Shown: piece after piece, positions 53,404 to 61,897 of the stretch | Numbering within the stretch: position 1 is the first letter of the stretch | Layout: every line of letters starts with the position of its first letter | Origin: Caulobacter sp. FWC26 | GTDB taxonomy: Bacteria; Pseudomonadota; Alphaproteobacteria; Caulobacterales; Caulobacteraceae | Direction: 5' to 3' | NCBI RefSeq assembly: GCF_002742645.2 | Contig: NZ_CP033875.1 | Coordinates: 3,760,001-3,824,000 of the forward strand | DNA length: 64,000 nucleotides | The notes under the pieces: generated by a model | The model's input: only the letters and a program-made list of their open reading frames with translations | The model's database searches: none | Told to the model about the DNA's origin: nothing | Position numbers and translations under genes: made by a program

Positions 53404-53925
53404 TCAGGCCAGCGCGCTGACCCCGCCCAGCCAGGTCTGCCAGACCACCACCAGCGCCCAGTGCAGCAGCACCGCCGGCCAGACCGAACCGGTCACCCGC
53501 TTGGTCACCGCGCAGCCCAGCCCCAGCACCGCGCAGCACAGCAGGAAATCAGGCCGCAGGAACACCGGCGCGGCGTTGGGCAGGAAGGTCAGGGCCTCGA
53601 CCACGTGCCACAGCACATAGAGGCCGGTGGCGCCCCCGACCTCGACCCACGGCCGCCGCCCCTCGCCCGGCCCCGGCGTCAGGACGGCGCGGAAGGGCAG
53701 CTCCTCGCCCAGGGCCGGGATCAGGATCACGGTGAGCACCCGCAGCGCCAGGCCCGGCTGGGTCGGGGTCAGGTGATAGAGGCCGGTCGAGAAGCCGATG
53801 ATCGTCATGGTCGCCAGGGTGACGGCGGAGACCATCAGGCAGAACAGCCACTGCCGCGCGGTCGGCAGGGTGCGCAGGCTGGTGAGGAGGCGGTGGCGGT
53901 AGAGGTCCAAACTATGCGCCATCAT
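53404..53925 (-). CDS. CPBP-family intramembrane protein (putative CAAX-like protease)
   Basis: A 173-aa protein (ATG 53925) with about five TM helices. Conserved CPBP motifs are the Glu-Glu motif 'LGEELPFRAVL' (E-E-x3-R; residues about 73-83), a His in TM 'LYVLWHVVEAL' and the second His in 'LLHWALVVVW'. Members include CAAX prenyl proteases and bacteriocin-immunity proteins; the Glu/His residues indicate a potentially active protease. Monocistronic. Confidence 0.85.
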   Translation of the reverse strand: MMAHSLDLYRHRLLTSLRTLPTARQWLFCLMVSAVTLATMTIIGFSTGLYHLTPTQPGLALRVLTVILIPALGEELPFRAVLTPGPGEGRRPWVEVGGATGLYVLWHVVEALTFLPNAAPVFLRPDFLLCCAVLGLGCAVTKRVTGSVWPAVLLHWALVVVWQTWLGGVSALA

Positions 53926-54128
53926 CGCTTCCCGAACCTCAGCCAAGCTCCGTCATTCCCGCCCTGAATGATGGGATAGACCAGCGCTGGCAATGGGTCG
54001 GCGGCCGGCCCGGCAGCGGACATTGAAATCGGCTGTTCGGGGTGGGAAGGAGACCTTCGGCTTGGTGTGGTTGAACCGAGGAGGGCAATACTCTAGCCCT
54101 TCCGAACTTCCACTACTGGAAAACGGGG

Positions 54129-54530
54129 ATGGCCGCGCCGGCGCGCACGTACATTCGGTTCGTCTGCTATCAGACGGTGGAATCTCAGCGGCAGCGGCTT
54201 GGACTGTTTCAAGCTCTCGATCATGCGCGAGAAAGCGATTTCGCGCCGGCATGGGCCCTCAAGGAAATCGGCGAGATCTATGGCTGGTTTAAGAAGAACC
54301 TAGCTGTGCCTGGACAGTTCTCGCGAGGGGGCTGGAAGGGTCGCGGTCAGCCGGGTCTATCCTGGTTCAAACCCGCAGCGACTGAGCATATCCGTCAGAT
54401 GCATCGCCTGAAGTTGGCTCTGGAGGCCTGCGGAGTTCACGTCGATCTCCTGACAACGAGAGATCCGGGCGAAATCATTTGGCAAGATCAACATCAACTG
54501 GTCGCTGAGCCAGGCGCGCGCAAATTTTAG
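54129..54530 (+). CDS. Orphan protein of unknown function (133 aa), lower GC
   Basis: A 133-aa soluble protein preceded by AAACGGGG. Segments such as 'YIRFVCYQTVESQRQRLGLFQALDHARE', 'YGWFKKNLAVPG', 'SWFKPAATEHIRQM' and 'LLTTRDPGEIIWQDQHQLVAEP' recall a widespread orphan bacterial protein family of unknown role. GC is noticeably lower than neighbours, and the gene is bracketed by intergenic repeats, so recent acquisition is possible. Confidence 0.7.
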   Translation: MAAPARTYIRFVCYQTVESQRQRLGLFQALDHARESDFAPAWALKEIGEIYGWFKKNLAVPGQFSRGGWKGRGQPGLSWFKPAATEHIRQMHRLKLALEACGVHVDLLTTRDPGEIIWQDQHQLVAEPGARKF

Positions 54531-54611
54531 CGGTCGTCAGCGCGCACAAATCGGACGCGTTGGGAGGCCGCGACGGGTGGGGAGCTGTCCTCTGCCACCA
54601 CTCAATAATTT

Positions 54612-54744
54612 CCGTCATTCCCGCCCTTGTGGCGGGAACCCCTCTATCCGCCGCAAGTGCAGGAGGGGCGGATCGCCAGCGATCCGCTTGCGTCTCACGT
54701 GTCAACTGAACCAGGGGGTCCCGCCACAAGGGCGGGAATGACGG
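54612..54744. repeat. Palindromic repeat family E
   Basis: Ends CCGTCATTCCCGCC(CTTGTGGCGGG) and (CCCGCCACAAG)GGCGGGAATGACGG. A lone half of the outer arm (CGTCATTCCCGCCC) recurs at 53953-53966, upstream of the orphan gene. Confidence 0.85.
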
Positions 54745-54800
54745 GAGTTTGGGAAGTCAGAGTTGGGTCGCGAACTGTCTCCCACCTCCCCCCATAAAGC

Positions 54801-54930
54801 CGACCTTCCCGGCGAACGCCGGGATCCAGATCGAGCCCACCAGCATCTATCCAACAGACGCCGCGTGATGTCGCATCATCCCCAGCCGCCCCGGATGAAT
54901 CTGGGCCCCGGCGTTCGCCGGGGAGGTCGG
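54801..54930. repeat. Palindromic repeat family F
   Basis: Ends CCGACCTTCCCGGCGAACGCCGGG and CCCCGGCGTTCGCCGGGGAGGTCGG, each a hairpin, with GATCCAGA / TCTGGGCC inner arms. With family E it makes up nearly all of the 54531-54943 gap. Confidence 0.85.
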
Positions 54931-54943
54931 GTTCAGGAAACCC

Positions 54944-56053
54944 TCACGTCCGCCAGCGCAGCGTCTGGTCCTTGACCGGATTGACGAACGGCCGGCCCTC
55001 GCGGCGGCTCAAGTTCCATTCGCGCTTGCACTGGTGGTACCAGCGGGCCTGCTGGTCGGCGTCGCCCACCCACATCAGGGGCGGGTTGCACTTGAGGCCG
55101 GGCGTCTGGTTCTCGACGATCTTGCCGTCCTGGCGCAGGAAGGCGCGGGCGGCGATGCGGATGATCGGATAGAGCGCCGTAAACGCCCAGTGATCCGACC
55201 ACATGATCTGGTTCATCCGGGTCTTGTGAGCGTTGATCGGGGTCATGGCCGACAGGGCCAGCACCTGCTTGTCGCCCACGGTCACATGCTCCCAGCGCAG
55301 GCCCGGCAGGCGGAAGGTGATCTCGGTCAGGGGCTCGCCGCCCAGGATGGCGTAGGCCTTGGAGTTCTTGGACGGCTCGTGCCGCACCATGGTGAAGCCG
55401 GCCTCGCTGGGCGCGAAGCACTTCTTCTTCTCGTGCTGGCTGGTCTTGGTGCGCCACCACCACTGCTGATGGACGTAAGGGCCGTGGGCCGGGTCGATCA
55501 GGCCCAGCACGGCGTGGTCGATATGGATGTCGTAGTCCAGATAATCGACCAGCTTCGGCTTGCCGCCCACCACGCCCGGGATCACCGGCGGCGGCTCGGG
55601 CGGCTCCCCGTCGAAGCGCGGGTTGGACGACATCCAGATCCACACCAGGCCCTGCGCCTCGACGGTGGGATAGCGGCGCACCCGCACCTTGGCGATGTCG
55701 AAGTCGCTGTCGGCGGTCAGGGACGGGATCGCGGTGCAGGCGCCGTCGGGTCCGAACCGCCAGCCGTGATAGGGGCACTCGACGCTGTCGGTCCCGTCGG
55801 CCTCGCGCACCAGGCGGCCGGCCGACAGGGCGGCGGCGCGGTGGGGACAGATGTCGCGGATGGCGTAGACTTCGCCGCCGCGCGTGCGGCCCAGCAGCAC
55901 CGGCTCGCCCAGATACTCGCGCTTGGACTTGGTCCCCGGCTTCAGGTCCGGCGACATGGCCGCCACGTACCAGGCGTCCCAGACGAACCCCTCGCCGAAC
56001 GTATCGGCGGGGGCGGGTCTGGCTTTCGCGGTGGAGGCGGCGTCGTCTGGCAT
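54944..56053 (-). CDS. Rieske-type aromatic ring-hydroxylating oxygenase, alpha-subunit-like
   Basis: A 369-aa non-heme iron oxygenase from ATG 56053. The [2Fe-2S] Rieske site C-x-H-x(n)-C-x2-H is visible: 'ICPHRAAAL' and 'CPYHGWRF' (about residues 70-98). The C-terminal catalytic half should bind mononuclear iron; candidate ligands are in 'DHAVLGLIDPAHGPYVH' (about 185-205). Members of this size (vanillate demethylase/chlorophyllide-type) oxidise aromatic or terpenoid substrates with a separate reductase, which is not adjacent. Substrate unknown. Confidence 0.9.
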   Translation of the reverse strand: MPDDAASTAKARPAPADTFGEGFVWDAWYVAAMSPDLKPGTKSKREYLGEPVLLGRTRGGEVYAIRDICPHRAAALSAGRLVREADGTDSVECPYHGWRFGPDGACTAIPSLTADSDFDIAKVRVRRYPTVEAQGLVWIWMSSNPRFDGEPPEPPPVIPGVVGGKPKLVDYLDYDIHIDHAVLGLIDPAHGPYVHQQWWWRTKTSQHEKKKCFAPSEAGFTMVRHEPSKNSKAYAILGGEPLTEITFRLPGLRWEHVTVGDKQVLALSAMTPINAHKTRMNQIMWSDHWAFTALYPIIRIAARAFLRQDGKIVENQTPGLKCNPPLMWVGDADQQARWYHQCKREWNLSRREGRPFVNPVKDQTLRWRT

Positions 56054-56149
56054 GGTTGCCCTGAATGACTGAATTCGATTGCGGCTTTGCGACACTTTGA
56101 GTGGGTCACGCCGGCTCGGAAACACTGAAGTTTGCTGCAACCAAACACC

Positions 56150-56255
56150 GTGTCATCCCGGACGCCCCGCAGGGGCGATCCGGGACCCAGGGGCCCCGCC
56201 CTGTGCGGTCGCCCCTGGGTCCCGGCTCTCCGCTACGCTGCGGCCGGGATGACAC
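56150..56255. repeat. Palindromic repeat family A, copy 3
   Basis: Ends GTGTCATCCCGGAC / GCCGGGATGACAC with inner GGGACCCAGG / CCTGGGTCCC. Lies between the Rieske gene start and the M20 gene stop, on no coding frame. Confidence 0.9.
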
Positions 56256-56289
56256 CGCAATGAGCTTGAACTTCAGCCAGCCCGCCCCC

Positions 56290-57768
56290 CTACCGCGACC
56301 CCGCCGTCTCCACCAGGCGCTGATAGAAGCGCACCATGCGCTCGACATTGTCCAGGCTGATGTGCTCGTCGGTGCCGTGGATCACCTTGGTGCCGTCGAC
56401 GGTCAGCACCAGCGGCTGGAAGCGGTAGACGTCGCTTGAGACCCCGCCCATGTAGCGGCTGTCGGTGCCGGCGGTGACGAGGCCCGGCACGACCGGGGCC
56501 TTGCTCTCGTCGGCGGCCAGGCCCGCCAGGGTCTTCCAGGCCTCGGACTCGGTCGACGACACGGCCGAAGGCTCGTTGCGGTTGCCCTGGAAGGCCAATT
56601 CGACGGGCAGGTCGCCGACCGCTTCCTTGGCCTTGGCCATCACCTTGTCGGAGCTGTCGCCCGGCGCGATGCGGTAGTTGATCCAGGCGGTGGCGTCCTG
56701 CGGCAGGACGTTCTCCTTGGGAGACCCCTTGAGCATCGTCGGCGCGATGGTGGTGTGCAGCATGGCCGCGCCCGCCGGGCTCTTGGCCGTGACGTTCACC
56801 AGCAGCGACGAGAATAGCCAGGTATTGGCCGCGAAGATCTTCACCACCGGCGAGGCGTGGGGCGCGATCGCCTTCAGCATGTCCGCGCCCGGCCCCTCGA
56901 ACTTCATCGGGAAGGGGTTGTCGTGGATCGCCTGCACCGCCTTGGCCAGGGTGACCACGCCGCCGCCGTCCTTGGGCGGGGCCGAGGAGTGACCGCCGAC
57001 GGCCGGGGCGGTGACCTTCAGGGTCGCATAGCCCTTCTCGGCCACGCCGACGATGGCCGCCGGCTTGCCGGTGACCGGATGGTCGGCGACCACCGCCATG
57101 CCCTCGTCCAGCACGAACTGAGCCTTGACGTTGCGCGACTTCAGAAGCGCCGCCGCCGCCCGGGCGCCCTCGCCACGCACCTCCTCGTCATGACCGCTGA
57201 CGATGATGATGGTGCGGACCGGCTTGAAGCCGCCCGCCGCCACGCTCTCCAGCGCCTCGAAGATGGTGACCAGCGAGCCCTTGTCGTCGATCGCCCCGCG
57301 CCCCCAGACCTTGCCATTGGCGACGACGCCGGCGAAGGGCGGGTGGGTCCACTGCCCCTCGCTGCCGGGCGTGACCGGCACCACGTCCTGGTGGGCCATC
57401 AGCACGATCGGCGGCAGGGCCGGGTTCGAGCCGGTCCACGTGTAGACCAGGCCATGGCCGCCCACGACCTCGCGGGTCATGGCCTTGTGGGCCAGCGGAT
57501 AGGTGGCCTGCAGCCAGGCGTGCAGCTTGTCCCACTCGGCCGGCTGGTCTTCGGCGCGGTCCTGGTGGCTGATGGTCTGGAAGCGGATGGCCTGCGCCAG
57601 GTGGTCCGCAGCCTTGGCCACGTCGACCGGCCGGGCCGGCGCCAGCCTGGCGGCGGCGGGATCGGCCTGGGCCGGCGCCTCGAATGTCGCGGTCCGCACC
57701 GCCACCACGGCGCTCACGGCCAGCACCAATCCCACGGCCGTCAGCGCGACCTTGCCCCCGATACCCAT
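56290..57768 (-). CDS. M20 family metallopeptidase (CPS1/PM20D1-like), membrane-anchored
   Basis: A 492-aa protein with an N-terminal anchor/signal (residues 5-26, KVALTAVGLVLAVSAVVAV). M20 metal-ligand motifs in order are 'LMAHQDVVPV' (His and Asp), 'GAIDDKGSL' (bridging Asp), 'GHDEEVRGEG' (catalytic Glu) and 'TAGTDSRYM', with a final 'HGTDEHISL' His. The lid domain lies between about 230 and 370. Length and motifs match carboxypeptidase S / PM20D1 proteins that hydrolyse N-acyl amino acids or dipeptides outside the cytoplasm. Monocistronic. Confidence 0.93.
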   Translation of the reverse strand: MGIGGKVALTAVGLVLAVSAVVAVRTATFEAPAQADPAAARLAPARPVDVAKAADHLAQAIRFQTISHQDRAEDQPAEWDKLHAWLQATYPLAHKAMTREVVGGHGLVYTWTGSNPALPPIVLMAHQDVVPVTPGSEGQWTHPPFAGVVANGKVWGRGAIDDKGSLVTIFEALESVAAGGFKPVRTIIIVSGHDEEVRGEGARAAAALLKSRNVKAQFVLDEGMAVVADHPVTGKPAAIVGVAEKGYATLKVTAPAVGGHSSAPPKDGGGVVTLAKAVQAIHDNPFPMKFEGPGADMLKAIAPHASPVVKIFAANTWLFSSLLVNVTAKSPAGAAMLHTTIAPTMLKGSPKENVLPQDATAWINYRIAPGDSSDKVMAKAKEAVGDLPVELAFQGNRNEPSAVSSTESEAWKTLAGLAADESKAPVVPGLVTAGTDSRYMGGVSSDVYRFQPLVLTVDGTKVIHGTDEHISLDNVERMVRFYQRLVETAGSR

Positions 57769-57987
57769 GGCACTCTCCCCGAACCTTTGACGGGGACTGT
57801 GCGACCGGCGAGCGCGGCTGGCAATCCTGCCCCTGCGGCGGCGACACGGCGAAAGTTATCCACAGGGCGGCGACGCAAGCGGGCTCAATCCCCGTTCCTT
57901 TTCAGATCAGATCCAGGAAATTCAGGGCCTTACAGAAAAACGCAGGTTTCTTATCCCCGCCCTTCGGCGTGACCTCATGCTGGCGCC

Positions 57988-58317
57988 ATGACCCAGACGA
58001 CCTCCGAGACCTGGTGCGCCCGGATACAGGCCAAGCTGATGGCGGCGATCGACGCCGCCTGGGCCATGATCGAGGCCAGCGACGACCCCGCCGTGCTCCG
58101 CAAGGCTCGCGACAAGGTGAAAGCGTGCGGCGAACTGGCCGCCAATGTCCGCAAGATCGCGGCGATGAGCGGGCAGAGACGGCCCGCGCCGCGGGCGGCG
58201 GCGGGATCGGCGCTGGACGCAGCGCTCGCCGCCGTCGCGACGGCTGCGCCAGCGTCGGATCCGCCGACTGAGCGAGGCTTGGATCGGTTGAGGCGCGGCG
58301 GACGCGGGCGATTGTAG
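57988..58317 (+). CDS. Small helical protein of unknown function (109 aa)
   Basis: A 109-aa protein: residues 1-65 look like a three-helix domain (ARIQAKLMAAIDAAWAMIEASDDPAVLRKARDKVKACGELAANVRKIA), then an Ala/Arg/Pro-rich tail. No TM or signal. The coding bias is consistent with a real gene. I do not recognise the family. Divergent from the M20 gene with 219 bp between starts. Confidence 0.6.
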   Translation: MTQTTSETWCARIQAKLMAAIDAAWAMIEASDDPAVLRKARDKVKACGELAANVRKIAAMSGQRRPAPRAAAGSALDAALAAVATAAPASDPPTERGLDRLRRGGRGRL

Positions 58318-58337
58318 GGGCACACCATCGACACAAA

Positions 58338-58474
58338 TCCCTCTTCCAAAGGGAGAGGGAGGGGCCCGCCGCGAAGCGGTGGGAGGGTGAGGGGTTACGA
58401 GGTCTGACGGCGTGCCGGCGCTCCGTGGGACGCCGTACCCCCTCACCCCAACCCTCTCCCTCTGGGAGAGGGAG
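58338..58474. repeat. Palindromic repeat family B, copy 2
   Basis: Hairpin ends CCCTCTTCCAAAGGGAGAGGG and CCCTCTCCCTCTGGGAGAGGG, inner arms GGAGGGTGAGGGGTTA / CCCCTCACCCCAACCC. Compare with copy 1 at 49825-49961. Confidence 0.9.
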
Positions 58475-58546
58475 CATGGTCTCCGCCGTCACGGCCGCTG
58501 GGACAGTCCGGCTCGTGCGGCCCGCCAAGCTCCGCCAGACCAGCCC

Positions 58547-58774
58547 CTACTTCTTCGCGTCCTTGATCGCGTCCTTGATCTCGCCCTGCTTGAGGTTGCC
58601 GGCCACCTGGTCCTTCTGGCCTTCCTTCTTCAGGTCCTTGTCGCCGACGATCTCGCCGACGCCGGACTCGACCTTGCCGATCGTCTCCTGCTTGCGGCCG
58701 GCCTCCTTGTCGCAGGCGGCCAGAGCGCCGGTCGCGAAGAGGGCTACGAGGGACAGGGACAGGGTGCGCTTCAT
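58547..58774 (-). CDS. CsbD-like small lipoprotein
   Basis: A 75-aa protein. Signal peptide with lipobox (GALAAC, Cys about residue 19), then a CsbD-type repeat (KVESGVGEIVGDKDLKKEGQKDQVAGNLKQGEIKDAIKD) typical of stress-induced CsbD proteins, here exported and lipidated. An alternative ATG at 58786 adds MESP. Likely general stress or envelope role. Confidence 0.85.
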   Translation of the reverse strand: MKRTLSLSLVALFATGALAACDKEAGRKQETIGKVESGVGEIVGDKDLKKEGQKDQVAGNLKQGEIKDAIKDAKK

Positions 58775-58899
58775 CGGACTCTCCATGGATTGTCCGGCTT
58801 GAACGCAAACGTGGCCGTAAGCGATCCGACGGGGCCCCATGAAACAGCGCCCCCTCCTGCCCCGCTCGCGGGGGAGGAGGGGGCGCTTTGGGCTTACCC

Positions 58900-59508
58900 C
58901 TACCGCGGCTTCCAGCCCTCGGCGATCAGGGCGATCTGGCGGTCCATCACCGCCGACATCTCCGTCGCGGCCAGATCACCGCCCTTGGCGGCCGCCATGC
59001 GGTAGTTCCAGGCGTAGGCGGCCTTCAGGGTGTCGACCAGCAGGCCAAGGTCGAGATCGGCCCGGACTTCGCCCTTGCGCACGCCGTCCTCCAGCACGTC
59101 GATCAGCATCTGGCTGAGACGTGGATTGAGGCCGTAGGGCGTGACGCCCGCTTCGTTGTTTGGATTGTAGGACGCGGCGATGTGAGCCAGGAACAGCTTC
59201 ACGCGCCGGGTCTCGAACGCGTAGTGAATGGCGAAGATCGAGCACAGGCGATCGGAAGTGCTGCCCCGCAGGAACGGGATCACCCGGTCGAACTCGGCGT
59301 AGAGCTCGTCCAGGCGGTGGGTCATCACATGGCTGAGCACCTCCGCCTTGGAGGCGAAGGTGGTGAAGACGCTGCCGACCGAGACCCCCGCCCGCTCCGC
59401 GATGGCGCGGATGGTGGTCTCTTCATAGCCAACGTCGTTGAACAGGTCCCTGGCGGCGTCGAGAACCTTCTCGCGCGTCGCCGCCTTCTGCTCGTCTCTT
59501 ACGCCCAA
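58900..59508 (-). CDS. TetR-family regulator A
   Basis: A 202-aa TetR protein; I place the start at TTG 59508, preceded by GAGGGGGG. HTH at residues 10-56 (TREKVLDAARDLFNDVGYEETTIRAIAERAGVSVGSVFTTFASKAEVL), with a helical ligand domain to the end. Closely related in its HTH to the next regulator (59591-60238): both have (D/R)LF-x3-GYE-x-(T/A)TIR-x-IA and VGSVF/TGAVF. It probably regulates itself or the neighbouring small-protein/TetR pair; the ligand is unknown. Confidence 0.88.
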   Translation of the reverse strand: MGVRDEQKAATREKVLDAARDLFNDVGYEETTIRAIAERAGVSVGSVFTTFASKAEVLSHVMTHRLDELYAEFDRVIPFLRGSTSDRLCSIFAIHYAFETRRVKLFLAHIAASYNPNNEAGVTPYGLNPRLSQMLIDVLEDGVRKGEVRADLDLGLLVDTLKAAYAWNYRMAAAKGGDLAATEMSAVMDRQIALIAEGWKPR

Positions 59509-59590
59509 GCCCGCCCCCCTCGAACACGCCAGCGTCAATATGGAAATCGAAGGCGCTCCGCTCCCCCGAACGGAGCGCCTCCGTCTGGTC

Positions 59591-60238
59591 TTAAGCGCGG
59601 GCGCCCGCGAAGATGACCTTCAGTTGATCCGAAAGCCGCGCCAGCAGAGCCTCAACCGACCAGCCGTCGTAGACGGCGCGGCGGTAGTTGGCGACATACA
59701 CGTCCCAAGTGATTTCAGCCAAGAGCTTGGCGTCGATATCCTTCTTGAGCTGACCTTCGTCGACAGCGCGCTGCAGGGTCACGCCGATCAGCTTGAAGAT
59801 GTGCTTGATGTCGTTGCGGGCCCGGCGCTCGGCGACTTCCGAACGCGTCCACGACACCGAGATGCTGGCGCGCAGCAGCGGCAGTTGCTCCAGGTGGAAG
59901 CTGTAGGCCACGCCAAACAGGCCCAGCAGCGCCTCGTCCACCGTCTTGGCGGCGCGGGCGGCCTGGGTCATCTGGGCGTAGATGACCTCGTAGTCGGCGG
60001 TCAGGATTTCTTCGAACAGCTCCGACTTGTCGGCGAAGCTGGCGAACACCGCGCCGGTCGACATGCCGGCGGCCTGGGCGATGTCCCGGATGGTGGCGCC
60101 TTCATAGCCGCGCTCGCTGAACAGACGGCGGGCGGCGGCCAACACGCGCTCGCGCGTGCGCTGCTTGGCCAGCGCGCGGCGGGTCAGCTTCACCGGGGTC
60201 TCGGCGCCCTGTTCGATATTGACGGACACAAAGCTCAT
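59591..60238 (-). CDS. TetR-family regulator B
   Basis: A 215-aa TetR protein: a basic N-terminal tail, HTH at residues 25-70 (TRERVLAAARRLFSERGYEGATIRDIAQAAGMSTGAVFASFADKSELF), then a helical regulatory domain. Its ATG overlaps the stop of the small upstream gene (ATGA), so the two are translationally coupled. Paralogue of the regulator downstream. Target genes are not evident; a palindrome GTTCAACGAAC at 60532-60542, 73 nt upstream of the operon start, is a candidate operator. Confidence 0.9.
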   Translation of the reverse strand: MSFVSVNIEQGAETPVKLTRRALAKQRTRERVLAAARRLFSERGYEGATIRDIAQAAGMSTGAVFASFADKSELFEEILTADYEVIYAQMTQAARAAKTVDEALLGLFGVAYSFHLEQLPLLRASISVSWTRSEVAERRARNDIKHIFKLIGVTLQRAVDEGQLKKDIDAKLLAEITWDVYVANYRRAVYDGWSVEALLARLSDQLKVIFAGARA

Positions 60239-60459
60239 GCGGCGGCCTCCAGACGGGCGAGAGCCGCCTCGGCGCGCTTCTCGAACTCAACACAGTACTC
60301 ATCGACGACGTTCTGAAGGACGTCGGCGTAACGGCGGGCCAACTCACGGCCGTCCTGCGCGGCGTCGCGCAGGTCGGTGATCAGTTGGCGAACTTCAGCC
60401 ATGGCTTCTTCGCGATCGGACGCGGAGAGCGCGGCGGCGGTCGCTAGGCGAGCGCTCAT
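60235..60459 (-). CDS. Small helical protein coupled to TetR B (74 aa)
   Basis: A 74-aa protein with RBS GGACAGGAG 8 nt upstream of its ATG. It is a nearly continuous charged helix (REEAMAEVRQLITDLRDAAQDGRELARRYADVLQNVVDEYCVEFEKRAEAALARLE), i.e. coiled-coil potential, without signal or TM. It precedes a TetR regulator with an ATGA overlap, so it may bind or modulate it. No family known to me. Confidence 0.75.
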   Translation of the reverse strand: MSARLATAAALSASDREEAMAEVRQLITDLRDAAQDGRELARRYADVLQNVVDEYCVEFEKRAEAALARLEAAA

Positions 60460-60815
60460 GCGGTGGTCTCCTGTCCCCCGATTGGGTGGGTGAAAAGCGC
60501 TGAACAGACCGCAATGGGGGAGGGTGATCATGTTCAACGAACGCGCACTAAGAAAACGAAAGCGGGGCGTCTAACGCCAAGATGATAACGATGCAACCGC
60601 CAAATCGAACAGAACTCGACGAACGGCTGCGTTTAAGATGGGTACGCAATCGTTGTCAGCTAGTCACTGCGACAAATGCCCTCACCGAACAGGTTCGCCG
60701 AATTCGCTCATCGGACCTTGATCACTGATCAGGAATCCCCCGACCTCGCGGGACCGCGCCCTTATGGCTACGGTCGGTATGGCGCGGGGGCCGACCACGC
60801 CCTATTCTGAGAGGC
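60460..60815. other. Intergenic promoter region between the TetR unit and the HIG1 gene
   Basis: 356 bp without a gene. It contains an 11-bp palindrome GTTCAACGAAC (60532-60542), a further cluster of GAAC motifs (around 60607-60622) and a TGATCA repeat at about 60719-60730. No terminator or repeat family is seen; divergent promoters are expected here. Confidence 0.55.
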
Positions 60816-61019
60816 ATGTCGCACCTGTTTGACTTCCTCGTTCCCGCCGCGCTTCTGGCGGTTCTGATCGCCCTGGGGGCGGGCCTTTACGCCCTGTTTC
60901 GCGGGGGCGATTTCGGCCGCTCCTGGTCGAACAAGCTGATGCGGCTGCGCGTGCTCTTGCAGTTCATCGCCATCATCGTCCTGGTCGCCGCCGCCTTCTG
61001 GTGGCGGAAGGGCGCTTAA
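60816..61019 (+). CDS. HIG1-domain twin-TM protein
   Basis: A 67-aa inner-membrane protein with two TM helices (residues 8-28 and 48-62) and a loop 'SNKLMRLRVLLQF' that matches the HIG1 (hypoxia-induced gene 1) signature. Bacterial homologues are found with respiratory complexes (cytochrome oxidase accessory). It is 37 nt upstream of the cobalamin adenosyltransferase gene on the same strand. Confidence 0.9.
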   Translation: MSHLFDFLVPAALLAVLIALGAGLYALFRGGDFGRSWSNKLMRLRVLLQFIAIIVLVAAAFWWRKGA

Positions 61020-61056
61020 CCTCTAGCTCTTTTCGGCGAACAGGAGTCCGCGACCG

Positions 61057-61635
61057 ATGGTCACGCTGAACCGCATCTATACCCGCACCGGCGACGGCGG
61101 CTCGACCCGCCTGGCCACCGGGGCGCCGGTCAGCAAGGCCTCGCCACGCGTCGACGCCTATGGCGGGGTCGACGAGACCAACGCCGCGATCGGCCAGGCC
61201 CGCCAGCACACCGGAGCCGATCCGGTGCTGGACGCCATGCTGGAGCGGATTCAGAACGACCTCTTCGACCTGGGCGCGGATCTGGCCACCCCCGAGCAGC
61301 ACGGCAAGCCCGAATGGGAGCCCCTGCGCGTGCTGGAAAGCCAGGTCGAACGGCTGGAGCGCGAGATCGACCAGCTGAACGGCGAGATGTCGCCGTTGAC
61401 CTCGTTCGTCCTGCCCGCCGGCTCGCCGGCCGCCGCCGCCCTGCATGTGGCGCGCACGGTCTGCCGCCGCGCCGAGCGCGGTGTCGTGGCCCTGTCGGAG
61501 ATGGACGGCGAGATCGTCGGCGTTCCGGCGATCAAGTATCTGAACCGCCTGTCGGACCTTCTGTTCGTCGCGGCCCGCTGGGCCAACGACAAGGGTCAGG
61601 CCGACGTGCTGTGGAAGCCGGGCGCGACGCGCTAG
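61057..61635 (+). CDS. PduO-type cob(I)alamin adenosyltransferase
   Basis: A 192-aa ATR of the MMAB/PduO family. The N-terminal ATP site 'YTRTGDGGSTRLATG' (residues 8-22), a Lys/Asp block 'KASPRVDAYGGVDETNAAIG' and the C-terminal 'HVARTVCRRAERGVVAL' and 'KYLNRLSDLLFVAARW' are all family features. It makes adenosylcobalamin, the cofactor of the ethylmalonyl-CoA mutase at 43 kb. Start GTG-free, ATG with AACAGGAG 10 nt upstream. Confidence 0.94.
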   Translation: MVTLNRIYTRTGDGGSTRLATGAPVSKASPRVDAYGGVDETNAAIGQARQHTGADPVLDAMLERIQNDLFDLGADLATPEQHGKPEWEPLRVLESQVERLEREIDQLNGEMSPLTSFVLPAGSPAAAALHVARTVCRRAERGVVALSEMDGEIVGVPAIKYLNRLSDLLFVAARWANDKGQADVLWKPGATR

Positions 61636-61745
61636 GGGGCCGTCCTCGCTCGGATCAGCGCCCCGCACTGACGACGGTCTAGGGTCTGGACCGCATTGCG
61701 GGCGGGAAAGCCCCGATCTCGCCCCGATATTGCAATGACTAAACC

Positions 61746-61865
61746 TCTCGTCATCCCGGAAGCCTCGAAGAGGCTATCCGGGACCCAGGGGCGAGCGATC
61801 GTGCGGTGGCCCCTGGGTCCCGGCGCTACAGCCCGCTACGCGGTCTTCCGGCCGGGATGACGAGA
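61746..61865. repeat. Palindromic repeat family A, copy 4
   Basis: Ends TCTCGTCATCCCGG / CCGGGATGACGAGA: the outermost 4 bases differ from other copies but still pair with each other. Inner GGGACCCAGG / CCTGGGTCCC are conserved. Confidence 0.9.
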
Positions 61866-61897
61866 GAAAATGTTGCTGATTGAGGAGGAGCCCTAGG

